Positions 1 through 13,944 of a DNA stretch of 64,000 nt are shown piece by piece. The notes under the pieces were generated by a model. It did not search any database, had not been told where the DNA came from, and was given only the letters and a program-made list of their open reading frames with translations. Each line of letters starts with the position of its first letter. Positions within the stretch are counted from its first letter, which is position 1. The DNA is taken from contig NW_027475142.1 in NCBI RefSeq assembly GCF_051020985.1, positions 1,364,001-1,428,000 of the forward strand, given 5' to 3'. Made by a program: the position numbers and the translations under genes. The stretch is from Nomia melanderi. Its lineage: Eukaryota; Arthropoda; Insecta; Hymenoptera; Halictidae.

Positions 1-757
1 ATTCATGCGCCAGGGACTCCTACAGACAATGCACGTTGATTTATTGCGCTATCTGTAATAGCACCCGAGATATCACCAGATATATATTGGATTTTAACCT
101 GACCCTGACAGTCCGGCCCCATGCGTTGATGGTTTCCTCGGTCCCTCGTGGTCCGAGGTCGATCCCGCTGCACAGATTCATGCGCCAGGGCCTCCTACAG
201 ACAATGCACTTTGATTTATTGCGCTATCTGTAATAGCACCCGAGATATCACCAGATATATATTGGATTTTTCCCTGACCCTGAGTGTCCGACCCCATGAG
301 ACGGTGGTTTTCTCGGCTCCTGGTGGTCCGAGGTCGTTCCCGCTGCACAGATTCATGCGCCGGGGCCTAATACAGACAATGCACTTTGATTTCTTGGGCT
401 ATCTGTAATAGCACCCGAGATAACACCAGATATATATTGGATATTTCCCTGACCCTGAGTGTCCGGCCCCATGTGTCGGTGGTTTTCTCGGCCCCTGGTG
501 GTCCGAGGTCGTTCCCGCTGCACAGATTCATGAGCCAGGGCCTCCTACAGACAATGCACTTTGATTTATTGCTCTATCTGTAATAGCACCCGAGATATCA
601 CCAGATATATATTGGATTTTCCCCAGACCCTGAGTGTCCGGCCCCATGAGACGGTGGTTTTCTTGGCCCCTGGTGGTCCTAGGTCGTTCCCGCTGCCCAG
701 ATTCATGCGCCAGGGCCTCCTACAGACAATGCACTTTGGTTTATTGCGCTATCTCTA

Positions 758-932
758 ATAGCACCCGAGATATCACCAGATATTTGCTGGATTTTTACAT
801 GACCTTGGGTGACGGATTCCGAATATCTGTAATTTTCTCGGCCACTGGTGGTCCGAGGTCGTTCCTGCGGCACAGATTCATTCGCCTGGGCCTCCTACAG
901 ACAATGCACTTTGATTTAGTGCGCTATCTCTA
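758..932. repeat. Divergent-core monomer subfamily (representative)
   Basis: From about monomer position 40 to 75 the usual CCCTGACCCTGAGTGTCCGG and following bases are replaced, at equal length, by a sequence containing ACCTTGGGTGACGGATTCCG and AATATCTGTAATTTT; both flanks are ordinary. About 40 monomers are of this type. In the left arm they start near 758, 2,333, 6,881, 7,231, 10,204, 11,779, 12,129, 14,578, 17,028, 17,553, 18,252 and 22,101. In the right arm they start near 27,395, 28,970, 29,670, 30,195, 31,945, 35,970, 37,195, 37,545, 40,171, 41,396, 42,621, 43,146 and 43,671, about every third monomer to 49,096, then at 51,546, 52,771, 55,398, 55,923, 56,623, 59,071, 59,421 and 61,343. 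Confidence 0.9.
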
Positions 933-1457
933 ATAGCACCCGAGATATCACCAGATATATATTGGATTTTTCCCTGACCCTGAGTGTCCGGCGCCATGAG
1001 ACGGTGGTTTTCTTGGCCCCTGGTGGTCCGAGGTCGTTCCCGCGGCACAGATGCATGCGCCAGGGCCTCCTACAGACAATGCACTTTGGTTTATTGCGCT
1101 ATCTGTAATAGCACCCGAGATATCACCAGATATATATTGGATTTTCCCCTGACCCTGAGTGTCCGGACCCATGAGACGGTGGTTTTCTCGGCCCCTGGTG
1201 GTCTGAGGTCGTTCCCGCTGCACAGATTCATTCGCCTGGGCCTCCTACAGACAATGCACTTTGGTTTATTGCGCTATCTGTAATAGCACCCGAGATATCA
1301 CCAGATATATATTGGATTTTTCCCCGACCCTGAGTGTCCGGCCCCATGAGACGGTGGTTTTCTCGGCCCCTGGTGGTCCGAGGTCGTTCCCGCTGCCCAG
1401 ATTCATTCGCCTGGGCCTCCTACAGACAATGCACTTTGATTTATTGCGCTATCTGTA

Positions 1458-1982
1458 ATAGCACCTGAGATATCACCAGATATATATTGGATTTTTCCCC
1501 GACCCTGGGTGTCCGGCCCCATGATACGGTGGTTTTCTCGGATCCTGGTGATCCGAGGTCGTTCCCGCTGCACAGATTCATTCGCAAGGGCCTCCTGCAG
1601 ACAATGCTCTTTGATTTATTGCGCTATCTGTAATAGCACCCGAGATATCACCAGATATATATTTGATTTTTCCCTGACCCTGAGTGTCCGGCCCCATGAG
1701 ATGGTGGTTTTCTCGTCCCCTGGTGGTCCGAGGTCGTTCCCGCTGCACAGATGCATGCACCAGGGCCTCCTGCAAATAATTCACTTTGGTTTATTGCGCT
1801 ATCTCTAATAGCACCCGTGATTTCACCAGATATATATTTGATTTTTCCCTGACCCTGAGTGTCCGGCCCCATGTGTCGGTGGTTTTCTCGGCCCCTGGTG
1901 GTCCGAGGTCGTTCCCGGTGCACAGATGCATGCGGCAGGGCCTCCTGCAGATAACTAACTTTGGTTTATTGCGCCATCTCTA
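1458..1982. repeat. Higher-order segment H1, partial copy (3 monomers)
   Basis: Three consecutive monomers recur in the same order at 4,606-5,130 and 8,980-9,504, with only a few base differences by eye. The first carries the CTCGGATC/GATCCGAG hairpin variant. The second has a characteristic TATATTTGATTTTT and TGCACCAGGG. The third has CGTGATTTCACC and a TGCGGCAGGG end. After 1,982 the copies diverge. Confidence 0.85.
1537..1557. other. Perfect 8-bp dyad, GATC form
   Basis: Arms CTCGGATC and GATCCGAG around the loop CTGGT. The same form is at 4,685-4,705 and 9,059-9,079. The common monomer form has arms CTCGGCCC and GGTCCGAG, with a C-T mismatch at the sixth pair. Here both the sixth pair (A-T) and the seventh pair (T-A in place of C-G) are complementary. 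Confidence 0.85.
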
Positions 1983-4605
1983 ATAGCACCCGAGATATCA
2001 CCAGATATATATTGGATTTTTCCCTGACCCTGAGTGTCCGACCCCATGAGACGGTGGTTTTCTCGGCCCCTGGTGGTCCGAGGTCGTTCCCGCTGCACAG
2101 ATTCATTCGCCTGGGCCTCCTACAGACAATGCACTTTGATTTATTGCGCTATCTGTAATAGCACCCGAGATATCACCAGATATATATTGGATTTTTCCCT
2201 GACCCTGAGTGTGCGGCTCCATGAGACGGTGATTTTCTCGGTCCCTGGTGGTCCGAGGTCGTTCCCGCTGCCCAGATTCATGCGCCAGGGCCTCCTACAG
2301 ACAATGCACTTTAGGTTATTGCGCTATCTGTAATAGCACCCCAGATATCACCAGATATATGCTGGATTTTTACATGACCTTGGGTGACGGATTCCGAATA
2401 TCTGTAATTTTCTCGGCCCCTGGTGGTCCTAGGTCGTTCCCGCTGCACAGATTCATTCGCCTGGGCCTCCTACAGACAATGCACTTTGGTTTATTGCGCT
2501 ATCTGTAATAGCACACGAGATATCACCAGATATATATTGGATTTTTCCCTGACCCTGAGTGTCCGGCTCCATGAGACGGTGATTTTCTCGTCCCCTGGTG
2601 GTCCGACGTCGTTCCCGCTGCCCAGATTCATGCGCCAGGGCCTCCTACAGACAATGCACTTTGATTTATTGTTCTATGTGTAATATAACCCGAGATATCA
2701 CCAGAAATATATTGGATTTTTCCCTGACCCTGAGTGTCCGGCCCCATGAGACGGTTGTTGTCTCGGCCCCTGGTGGTCCGAGGTCGATCCCGCTGCACAG
2801 ATTCATGCGCAAGGGCCTCCTACAGACAATGCACTTTGATTTAATGCGCTATCTGTAATAGAACACGAGATATCACCAGATATATATTGGATTTTTCCCT
2901 GACCCTGAGTGCCCGGCCCCATGCGTCGGTGGTTTTCTCGGCCCCTGGTGGTCAGAGATCGATCTCGCTACACAGATTCATGCGCTAGGGCCTCCTGCAG
3001 ACAATGCACTTTGATTTATTGCGCTATCTGTAATAGCACCCGAGATATCACCAGATATATACTGGATTTTTCCCTGGCCCTGAGTGTCCGGCCCCATAAG
3101 ACGGTGGTTTTCTCGGCCCCTGGTGGTTCGAGGTCGTTCCCGCTGCACAAATTCATGCGCCAGGGCCTCCTGCAGATATTTCACTTTGGTTTATTGCGCC
3201 ATCTCTACTAGCACCCGAGATATCACCCGATATATATTGGATATTTCCCTGACCCTGAGTGTCCGGCCCCATGTGTCGGTGGTTTTCTCGGCCCCTGGTG
3301 GTCCCAGGTCGTTCCCGCTGCACAGATTCATGCGCCAGGGCCTCCTACAGACAATGCACTTTGATTTATTGTTCTATGTGTAATATAACCCGAGATATCA
3401 CCAGAAATATATTGGATTTTTCCCCGACCCTGGGTGTCCGGCCCCATGAGACGGTGGTTTTCTCGGCCCCTGGTGGTCCGAGGTCGTTCCCGGTGCACAG
3501 ATGCATGCGGCAGGGCCTCCTGCAGATAACTAACTTTGGTTTATTGCGCCATCTCTAATAGCACCCGAGATATCACCATATATATATTGGATTTTTCCCT
3601 GACCCTGAGTGTCCGGCCCCATGAGACGGTGGTCTTCTCGGCCCCCGGTGGCCCGAGGTCGTTCCCGCTGCACAGATTCATGCGCCTGGGCCTCCTACAG
3701 ACAATGCACTTTGATTTATTGCGCTATCTCAAATAGCACCCGAGATATCACCAGATATATATTGGATTTTTCCCTGACCCTGAGTGCCCGGCCCCATGAG
3801 ACTGGTTATCTCGGCCCCTGGTGGTCAGAGATCGATCTCGCTGCACAGATTCATGCGCTAGGGCCTCCTGCAGACAATGCACTTTGATTTATTGCGCTAT
3901 CTGTAATAGCACCCGAGATATCACCAGATATATACTGGATTTTTCCCTGGCCCTGAGTGTCCGGCCCCATGAGACGGTGGTTTTCTCGGCCCCTGGTGGT
4001 TCGAGGTCGTTCCCGCTGCACAGATTCATGCGCCAGGGCCTCCTGCAGATAATTCACTTTGGTTTATTGCGCCATCTCCACTAGCACTCGAGATATCACC
4101 CGATATATATCGGATATTTCCCTGACCCTGAGTGTCCGGCCCCATGTGTCGGTGGTTTTCTCGGCCCCTGGTGGTCCCAGGTCGTTCCCGCTGCACAGAT
4201 TCATGCGCCAGGGCCTCCTACAGACAATGCACTTTGATTTATTGTTCTATGTGTAATATAACCCGAGATATCACCAGAAATATATTGGATTTTTCCCTGA
4301 CCCTGAGTGTCCGGCCCCATGAGACGGTTGTTGTCTCGGCCCCTGGTGGTCCGAGGTCGATCCCGCTGCACAGATTCATGCGCCAGGGCCTCCTACAGAC
4401 AATGCACTTTGATTTATTGCGCTATCTGTAATAGCACCCGAGATATCACCAGATATATATTGGATTTTTCACTGACCCTGAGTGTCCGGCCCCATGAGAC
4501 GGTGGTTGTCTCGGCCCCTGGTGGCTCGAGGTCGTTCCCGCTGCACAGATTCGTGCGCCAGGGCCTCCTACAGACAATGCACTTTGGTTTATTGCGCTAT
4601 CTCTA

Positions 4606-5480
4606 ATAGCACCCGAGATATCACCAGATATATATTGGATTTTTCCCCGACCCTGGGTGTCCGGCCCCATGATACGGTGGTTTTCTCGGATCCTGGTGAT
4701 CCGAGGTCGTTCCCGCTGCACAGATTCATTCGCAAGGGCCCCCTGCAGACAATGCTCTTTGATTTATTGCGCTATCTGTAATAGCACCCGAGATATCACC
4801 AGATATATATTTGATTTTTCCCTGACCCTGAGTGTCCGGCCCCATGAGATGGTGGTTTTCTCGTCCCCTGGTGGTCCGAGGTCGTTCCCGCTGCACAGAT
4901 GCATGCACCAGGGCCTCCTGCAAATAATTCACTTTGGTTTATTGCGCTATCTCTAATAGCACCCGTGATTTCACCAGATATATATTTGATTTTTCCCTGA
5001 CCCTGAGTGTCCGGCCCCATGTGTCGGTGGTTTTCTCGGCCCCTGGTGGTCCGAGGTCGTTCCCGGTGCACAGATGCATGCGGCAGGGCCTCCTGCAGAT
5101 AACTAACTTTGGTTTATTGCGCCATCTCTAATAGCGCCCGAGATATCACCAGATATATATTGGATTTTTCCCTGACCCTGAGTGTCCGGCCCCATGAGAC
5201 GGTGGTCTTCTCGGCCCCCGTTGGCCCGAGGTCGTTCCCGCTGCACAGATTCATTCGCCAGGGCCTCCTGCAGATAATTCACTTTGGTTTATTGCGCTAT
5301 CTCTAATAGCACCCGAGATATCACCAGATATATATTGGATTTTCCCCTGACCCTGAGAGTCCGGCCCCATGAGACTGTGGTTATCTCGGCCCCTGGTGGT
5401 CCGACGTCGTTCCTGCTGGCCAGATTCATGCGCCTGGGCCTCCTACAGACAATGCACTTTGATTTATTGCGCTATCTCAA
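4606..5480. repeat. Higher-order segment H1 (5 monomers, 875 bp)
   Basis: Five ordered monomers match 8,980-9,854 at an offset of 4,374 bp (25 monomers minus 1 bp). Marker sequences in order are the GATC hairpin, TGCACCAGGG, CGTGATTTCACC, CCCCCGTTGGCCC and TTCCTGCTGGCCAG. A related run with the same order, differing in the first hairpin, lies at 34,745-35,619. Confidence 0.85.
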
Positions 5481-8400
5481 ATAGCACCCGAGATATCACC
5501 AGATATATATTGGATTTTTCCCTGACCCTGAGTGCCCGGCCCCATGCGTCGGTGGTTTTCTCGGCCCCTGGTGGTCAGAGATCGATCTCGCTGCACAGAT
5601 TCATGCGCTAGGGCCTCCTGCAGACAATGCACTTTGATTTATTGCGCTATCTGTAATAGCACCCGAGATATCACCAGATATATACTGGATTTTTCCCTGG
5701 CCCTGAGTGTCCGGCCCCATAAGACGGTGGTTTTCTCGGCCCCTGGTGGTTCGAGGTCGTTCCCGCTGCACAAATTCATGCGCCAGGGCCTCCTGCAGAT
5801 ATTTCACTTTGGTTTATTGCGCCATCTCTACTAGCACCCGAGATATCACCCGATATATATTGGATATTTCCCTGACCCTGAGTGTCCGGCCCCATGTGTC
5901 GGTGGTTTTCTCGGCCCCTGGTGGTCCCAGGTCGTTCCCGCTGCACAGATTCATGCGCCAGGGCCTCCTACAGACAATGCACTTTGATTTATTGTTCTAT
6001 GTGTAATATAACCCGAGATATCACCAGAAATATATTGGATTTTTCCCCGACCCTGGGTGTCCGGCCCCATGAGACGGTGGTTTTCTCGGCCACTGGTGGT
6101 CCGAGGTCGTTCCCGGTGCACAGATGCATGCGGCAGGGCCTCCTGCAGATAACTAACTTTGGTTTATTGCGCCATCTCTAATAGCACCCGAGATATCACC
6201 AGATATATATTGAATTTTTCCCTGACCCTGAGTGTCCGGCCCCATGAGAAGGTGGTCTTCTCGGCCCCCGTTGGCCCGAGGTCGTTCCCGCTGCACAGAT
6301 TCATTCGCCAGGGCCTCCTGCAGATAATTCACTTTGGTTTATTGCGCTATCTCTAATAGCACCCGAGATATCACCAGATACATATTGGATTTTCCCCTGA
6401 CCCTGAGAGTCCGGCCCCATGAGACTGTGGTTATCTCGGCCCCTGGTGGTCCGACGTCGTTCCTGCTGGCCAGATTCATGCGCCTGGGCCTCCTACAGAC
6501 AATGCACTTTGATTTATTGCGCTATCTCAAATAGCACCCGAGATATCACCAGATATATATTGGATTTTTCCCTGACCCTGAGTGTCCGACCCCATGAGAC
6601 GGTGGTTTTCTCGGGCCCTGGTGGTCCGAGGTCGTTCCCGCTGCACAGATTCATTCGCCTGGGCCTCCTACAGACAATGCACTTTGATTTATTGCGCTAT
6701 CTGTAATAGCACCCGAGATATCACCAGATATATATTGGATTTTTCCCTGACCCTGAGTGTGCGGCTCCATGAGACGGTGATTTTCTCGGTCCCTGGTGGT
6801 CCGAGGTCGTTCCCGCTGCCCAGATTCATGCGCCAGGGCCTCCTACAGACAATGCACTTTAGGTTATTGCGCCATCTGTAATAGCACCCCAGATATCACC
6901 AGATATATGCTGGATTTTTACATGACCTTGGGTGACGGATTCCGAATATCTGTAATTTTCTCGGCCCCTGGTGGTCCTAGATCGTTCCCGCTGCACAGAT
7001 TCATTCGCCTGGGCCTCCTACAGACAATGCACTTTGGTTTATTGCGCTATCTGTAATAGCACACGAGATATCACCAGATATATATTGGATTTTTCCCTGA
7101 CCCTGAGTGTCCGGCTCCATGAGACGGTGATTTTCTCGTCCCCTGGTGGTCCGACGTCGTTCCCGCTGCCCAGATTCATGCGCCAGGGCCTCCTACAGAC
7201 AATGCACTTTGGTTTATTGCGCTATCTGTAATAGCACCCGAGATATCACCAGATATTTGCTGGATTTTTACATGACCTTGGGTGACGGATTCCGAATATC
7301 TGTAATTTTCTCGGCCACTGGTGTCCGAGGTCGTTCCTGCGGCACAGATTCATTCGCAAGGGCCTCCTACAGACAATGCACTTTGATTTAATGCGCTATC
7401 TGTAATAGAACACGAGATATCACCAGATATATATTGGATTTTTCCCTGACCCTGAGTGCCCGGCCCCATGCGTCGGTGGTTTTCTCGGCCCCTGGTGGTC
7501 AGAGATCGATCTCGCTGCACAGATTCATGCGCTAGGGCCTCCTGCAGAAAATGCACTTTGATTTATTGCGCTATCTGTAATAGCACCCGAGATATCACCA
7601 GATATATACTGGATTTTTCCCTGGCCCTGAGTGTCCGGCCCCATAAGACGGTGGTTTTCTCGGCCCCTGGTGGTTCGAGGTCGCTCCCGCTGCACAAATT
7701 CATGCGCCAGGGCCTCCTGCAGATATTTCACTTTGGTTTATTGCGCCATCTCTACTAGCACCCGAGATATCACCCGATATATATTGGATATTTCCCTGAC
7801 CCTGAGTGTCCGGCCCCATGTGTCTGTGGTTTTCTCGGCCCCTGGTGGTCCCAGGTCGTTCCCGCTGCACAGATTCATGCGCCAGGGCCTCCTACAGACA
7901 ATGCACTTTGATTTATTGTTCTATGTGTAATATAACCCGAGATATCACCAGAAATATATTGGATTTTTCCCCGACCCTGGGTGTCCGGCCCCATGAGACG
8001 GTGGTTTTCTCGGCCACTGGTGGTCCGAGGTCGTTCCCGGTGCACAGATGCATGCGGCAGGGCCTCCTGCAGATAACTAACTTTGGTTTATTGCGCCATC
8101 TCTAATAGCACCCGAGATATCACCAGATATATATTGGATTTTTCCCTGACCCTGAGTGTCCGGCCCCATGAGACGGTGGTCTTCTCGGCCCCCGGTGGCC
8201 CGAGGTCGTTCCCGCTGCACAGATTCATTCGCCAGGGCCTCCTGCAGACAATGCACTTTGATTTATTGCGCTATCTGTAATAGTACCCGAGATATCACCA
8301 GATATATATTGGATTTTTCCCTGACCCTGAGTGTCCGGCCCCATGAGACGGTGGTTTTCTCGGCCCCTGGTGGTCCGAGGTCGTTCCCGCTGCACAGATT

Positions 8401-9046
8401 CATGCGCCAGGGCCTCCTGCAGATAATTCACTTTGGTTTATTGCGCTATCTCTAATAGCACCCGAGATATCACCAGGTACATATTGGATTCTTCCCTGAC
8501 CCTGAGTGTCCGGCCCCATGAGACGGTGGTTTTCTCGGCCCCTGGTGGTCCGAGGTTGTTCCCGCTGCACAGATTCATGCGCCGGGGCCTAATACAGACA
8601 ATGCACTTTGATTTCTTGGGCTATCTGTAATAGCACCCGAGATATCACCAGATATATATTGGATTTTTCCCTGAGCCTGAGTGTCCGGCCACATGAGACG
8701 GTGGTTTTCTCGGCCCCTGGTGGTCCGACGTCGTTCCCGCTGCACAGAATCATGCGCCAGGGCCTCCTACAGACAATGCACTTTGATTTATTGCGCTATC
8801 TGTAATAGCACCCGAGATATCACCAGATATATATTGGATTTTCCCCTGACCCTGAGTGTCCGGCCCCATGAGACGGTAGTTTTCTCGGCCCCTGGTGGTC
8901 CGAGGTCGTTCCCGCTGCCCAGATTCATGAGCCAGGGCCTCCTACAGACAATGCACTCTGATTTATTGCGCTATCTGTAATAGCACCCGAGATATCACCA
9001 GATATATATTGGATTTTTCCCCGACCCTGGGTGTCCGGCCCCATGA
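5481..9046. repeat. Segmental duplication H2, copy 1 (about 20 monomers)
   Basis: It matches 10,379-13,944 at a constant offset of 4,898 bp (28 monomers minus 2 bp), including shared private variants such as the 1-bp deletion at about 7,323 and its copy near 12,218. Inside it, the first five monomers (5,481-6,355) recur at 7,405-8,279, at an offset of 1,924 bp, so nested duplication events are visible. Confidence 0.88.
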
Positions 9047-9854
9047 TACGGTGGTTTTCTCGGATCCTGGTGATCCGAGGTCGTTCCCGCTGCACAGATT
9101 CATTCGCAAGGGCCCCCTGCAGACAATGCTCTTTGATTTATTGCGCTATCTGTAATAGCACCCGAGATATCACCAGATATATATTTGATTTTTCCCTGAC
9201 CCTGAGTGTCCGGCCCCATGAGATGGTGGTTTTCTCGTCCCCTGGTGGTCCGAGGTCGTTCCCGCTGCACAGATGCATGCACCAGGGCCTCCTGCAAATA
9301 ATTCACTTTGGTTTATTGCGCTATCTCTAATAGCACCCGTGATTTCACCAGATATATATTTGATTTTTCCCTGACCCTGAGTGTCCGGCCCCATGTGTCG
9401 GTGGTTTTCTCGGCCCCTGGTGGTCCGAGGTCGTTCCCGGTGCACAGATGCATGCGGCAGGGCCTCCTGCAGATAACTAACTTTGGTTTATTGCGCCATC
9501 TCTAATAGCACCCGAGATATCACCAGATATATATTGGATTTTTCCCTGACCCTGAGTGTCCGGCCCCATGAGACGGTGGTCTTCTCGGCCCCCGTTGGCC
9601 CGAGGTCGTTCCCGCTGCACAGATTCATTCGCCAGGGCCTCCTGCAGATAATTCACTTTGGTTTATTGCGCTATCTCTAATAGCACCCGAGATATCACCA
9701 GATATATATTGGATTTTCCCCTGACCCTGAGAGTCCGGCCCCATGAGACTGTGGTTATCTCGGCCCCTGGTGGTCCGACGTCGTTCCTGCTGGCCAGATT
9801 CATGCGCCTGGGCCTCCTACAGACAATGCACTTTGATTTATTGCGCTATCTCAA
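8980..9854. repeat. Higher-order segment H1, second full copy
   Basis: The same five monomers in the same order as 4,606-5,480, nearly identical by eye. It sits between the two copies of the larger H2 duplication. Confidence 0.85.
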
Positions 9855-10378
9855 ATAGCACCCGAGATATCACCAGATATATATTGGATTTTTCCCTGAC
9901 CCTGAGTGTCCGACCCCATGAGACGGTGGTTTTCTCGGGCCCTGGTGGTCCTAGGTCGTTCCCGCTGCACAGATTCATTCGCCTGGGCCTCCTACAGACA
10001 ATGCACTTTGGTTTATTGCGCTATCTGTAATAGCACACGAGATATCACCAGATATATATTCGATTTTTCCCTGACCCTGAGTGTCCGGCTCCATGAGACG
10101 GTGATTTTCTCGTCCCCTGGTGGTCCGACGTCGTTCCCGCTGCCCAGATTCATGCGCCAGGGCCTCCTACAGACAATGCACTTTGGTTTATTGCGCTATC
10201 TGTAATAGCACCCGAGATATCACCAGATATTTGCTGGATTTTTACATGACCTTGGGTGACGGATTCCGAATATCTGTAATTTTCTCGGCCACTGGTGTCC
10301 GAGGTCGTTCCTGCGGCACAGATTCATTCGCAAGGGCCTCCTACAGACAATGCACTTTGATTTAATGCGCTATCTGTA

Positions 10379-13300
10379 ATAGAACACGAGATAACACCAG
10401 ATATATATTGGATTTTTCCCTGACCCTGAGTGCCCGGCCCCATGCGTCGGTGGTTTTCTCGGCCCCTGGTGGTCAGAGATCGATCTCGCTGCACAGATTC
10501 ATGCGCTAGGGCCTCCTGCAGACAATGCACTTTGATTTATTGCGCTATCTGTAATAGCACCCGAGATATCACCAGATATATACTGGATTTTTCCCTGGCC
10601 CTGAGTGTCCGGCCCCATAAGACGGTGGTTTTCTCGGCCCCTGGTGGTTCGAGGTCGTTCCCGCTGCACAAATTCATGCGCCAGGGCCTCCTGCAGATAT
10701 TTCACTATGGTTTATTGCGCCATCTCTACTAGCACCCGAGATATCACCCGATATATATTGGATATTTCCCTGACCCTGAGTGTCCGGCCCCATGTGTCGG
10801 TGGTTTTCTCGGCCCCTGGTGGTCCCAGGTCGTTCCCGCTGCACAGATTCATGCGCCAGGGCCTCCTACAGACAATGCACTTTGATTTATTGTTCTATGT
10901 GTAATATAACCCGAGATATCACCAGAAATATATTGGATTTTTCCCCGACCCTGGGTGTCCGGCCCCATGAGACGGTGGTTTTCTCGGCCACTGGTGGTCC
11001 GAGGTCGTTCCCGGTGCACAGATGCATGCGGCAGGGCCTCCTGCAGATAACTAACTTTGGTTTATTGCGCCATCTCTAATAGCACCCGAGATATCACCAG
11101 ATATATATTGGATTTTTCCCTGACCCTGAGTGTCCGGCCCCATGAGAAGGTGGTCTTCTCGGCCCCCGTTGGCCCGAGGTCGTTCCCGCTGCACAGATTC
11201 ATTCGCCAGGGCCTCCTGCAGATAATTCACTTTGGTTTATTGCGCTATCTCTAATAGCACCCGAGATATCACCAGATACATATTGGATTTTCCCCTGACC
11301 CTGAGAGTCCGGCCCCATGAGACTGTGGTTATCTCGGCCCCTGGTGGTCCGACGTCGTTCCTGCTGGCCAGATTCATGCGCCTGGGCCTCCTACAGACAA
11401 TGCACTTTGATTTATTGCGCTATCTCAAATAGCACCCGAGATATCACCAGATATATATTGGATTTTTCCCTGACCCTGAGTGTCCGACCCCATGAGACGG
11501 TGGTTTTCTCGGGCCCTGGTGGTCCGAGGTCGTTCCCGCTGCACAGATTCATTCGCCTGGGCCTCCTACAGACAATGCACTTTGATTTATTGCGCTATCT
11601 GTAATAGCACCCGAGATATCACCAGATATATATTGGATTTTTCCCTGACCCTGAGTGTGCGGCTCCATGAGACGGTGATTTTCTCGGTCCCTGGTGGTCC
11701 GAGGTCGTTCCCGCTGCCCAGATTCATGCGCCAGGGCCTCCTACAGACAATGCACTTTAGGTTATTGCGCCATCTGTAATAGCACCCCAGATATCACCAG
11801 ATATATGCTGGATTTTTACATGACCTTGGGTGACGGATTCCGAATATCTGTAATTTTCTCGGCCCCTGGTGGTCCTAGATCGTTCCCGCTGCACAGATTC
11901 ATTCGCCTGGGCCTCCTACAGACAATGCACTTTGGTTTATTGCGCTATCTGTAATAGCACACGAGATATCACCAGATATATATTGGATTTTTCCCTGACC
12001 CTGAGTGTCCGGCTCCATGAGACGGTGATTTTCTCGTCCCCTGGTGGTCCGACGTCGTTCCCGCTGCCCAGATTCATGCGCCAGGGCCTCCTACAGACAA
12101 TGCACTTTGGTTTATTGCGCTATCTGTAATAGCACCCGAGATATCACCAGATATTTGCTGGATTTTTACATGACCTTGGGTGACGGATTCCGAATATCTG
12201 TAATTTTCTCGGCCACTGGTGTCCGAGGTCGTTCCTGCGGCACAGATTCATTCGCAAGGGCCTCCTACAGACAATGCACTTTGATTTAATGCGCTATCTG
12301 TAATAGAACACGAGATATCACCAGATATATATTGGATTTTTCCCTGACCCTGAGTGCCCGGCCCCATGCGTCGGTGGTTTTCTCGGCCCCTGGTGGTCAG
12401 AGATCGATCTCGCTGCACAGATTCATGCGCTAGGGCCTCCTGCAGACAATGCACTTTGATTTATTGCGCTATCTGTAATAGCACCCGAGATATCACCAGA
12501 TATATACTGGATTTTTCCCTGGCCCTGAGTGTCCGGCCCCATAAGACGGTGGTTTTCTCGGCCCCTGGTGGTTCGAGGTCGCTCCCGCTGCACAAATTCA
12601 TGCGCCAGGGCCTCCTGCAGATATTTCACTTTGGTTTATTGCGCCATCTCTACTAGCACCCGAGATATCACCCGATATATATTGGATATTTCCCTGACCC
12701 TGAGTGTCCGGCCCCATGTGTCTGTGGTTTTCTCGGCCCCTGGTGGTCCCAGGTCGTTCCCGCTGCACAGATTCATGCGCCAGGGCCTCCTACAGACAAT
12801 GCACTTTGATTTATTGTTCTATGTGTAATATAACCCGAGATATCACCAGAAATATATTGGATTTTTCCCCGACCCTGGGTGTCCGGCCCCATGAGACGGT
12901 GGTTTTCTCGGCCACTGGTGGTCCGAGGTCGTTCCCGGTGCACAGATGCATGCGGCAGGGCCTCCTGCAGATAACTAACTTTGGTTTATTGCGCCATCTC
13001 TAATAGCACCCGAGATATCACCAGATATATATTGGATTTTTCCCTGACCCTGAGTGTCCGGCCCCATGAGACGGTGGTCTTCTCGGCCCCCGGTGGCCCG
13101 AGGTCGTTCCCGCTGCACAGATTCATTCGCCAGGGCCTCCTGCAGACAATGCACTTTGATTTATTGCGCTATCTGTAATAGTACCCGAGATATCACCAGA
13201 TATATATTGGATTTTTCCCTGACCCTGAGTGTCCGGCCCCATGAGACGGTGGTTTTCTCGGCCCCTGGTGGTCCGAGGTCGTTCCCGCTGCACAGATTCA

Positions 13301-13944
13301 TGCGCCAGGGCCTCCTGCAGATAATTCACTTTGGTTTATTGCGCTATCTCTAATAGCACCCGAGATATCACCAGGTACATATTGGATTCTTCCCTGACCC
13401 TGAGTGTCCGGCCCCATGAGACGGTGGTTTTCTCGGCCCCTGGTGGTCCGAGGTTGTTCCCGCTGCACAGATTCATGCGCCGGGGCCTAATACAGACAAT
13501 GCACTTTGATTTCTTGGGCTATCTGTAATAGCACCCGAGATATCACCAGATATATATTGGATTTTTCCCTGAGCCTGAGTGTCCGGCCACATGAGACGGT
13601 GGTTTTCTCGGCCCCTGGTGGTCCGACGTCGTTCCCGCTGCACAGAATCATGCGCCAGGGCCTCCTACAGACAATGCACTTTGATTTATTGCGCTATCTG
13701 TAATAGCACCCGAGATATCACCAGATATATATTGGATTTTCCCCTGACCCTGAGTGTCCGGCCCCATGAGACGGTAGTTTTCTCGGCCCCTGGTGGTCCG
13801 AGGTCGTTCCCGCTGCCCAGATTCATGAGCCAGGGCCTCCTACAGACAATGCACTCTGATTTATTGCGCTATCTGTAATAGCACCCGAGATATCACCAGA
13901 TATATATTGGATTTTTCCCCGACCCTGGGTGTCCGGCCCCATGA
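10379..13944. repeat. Segmental duplication H2, copy 2
   Basis: Second copy of 5,481-9,046. The right breakpoint is near 13,945, where copy 1 continues into ATGATACGG plus the GATC hairpin and copy 2 into ATGAGACGG. The left side is slightly different: AACACGAGATAACACC here, against CACCCGAGATATCACC at 5,485. Confidence 0.88.

Noticed and set aside
22..180. TATA-like promoter in the GATATATATTGG tract of every monomer
   Set aside because: It is just an AT-rich tract present in all copies, with no downstream gene or initiator. Satellite transcription is possible but not supported by sequence alone.
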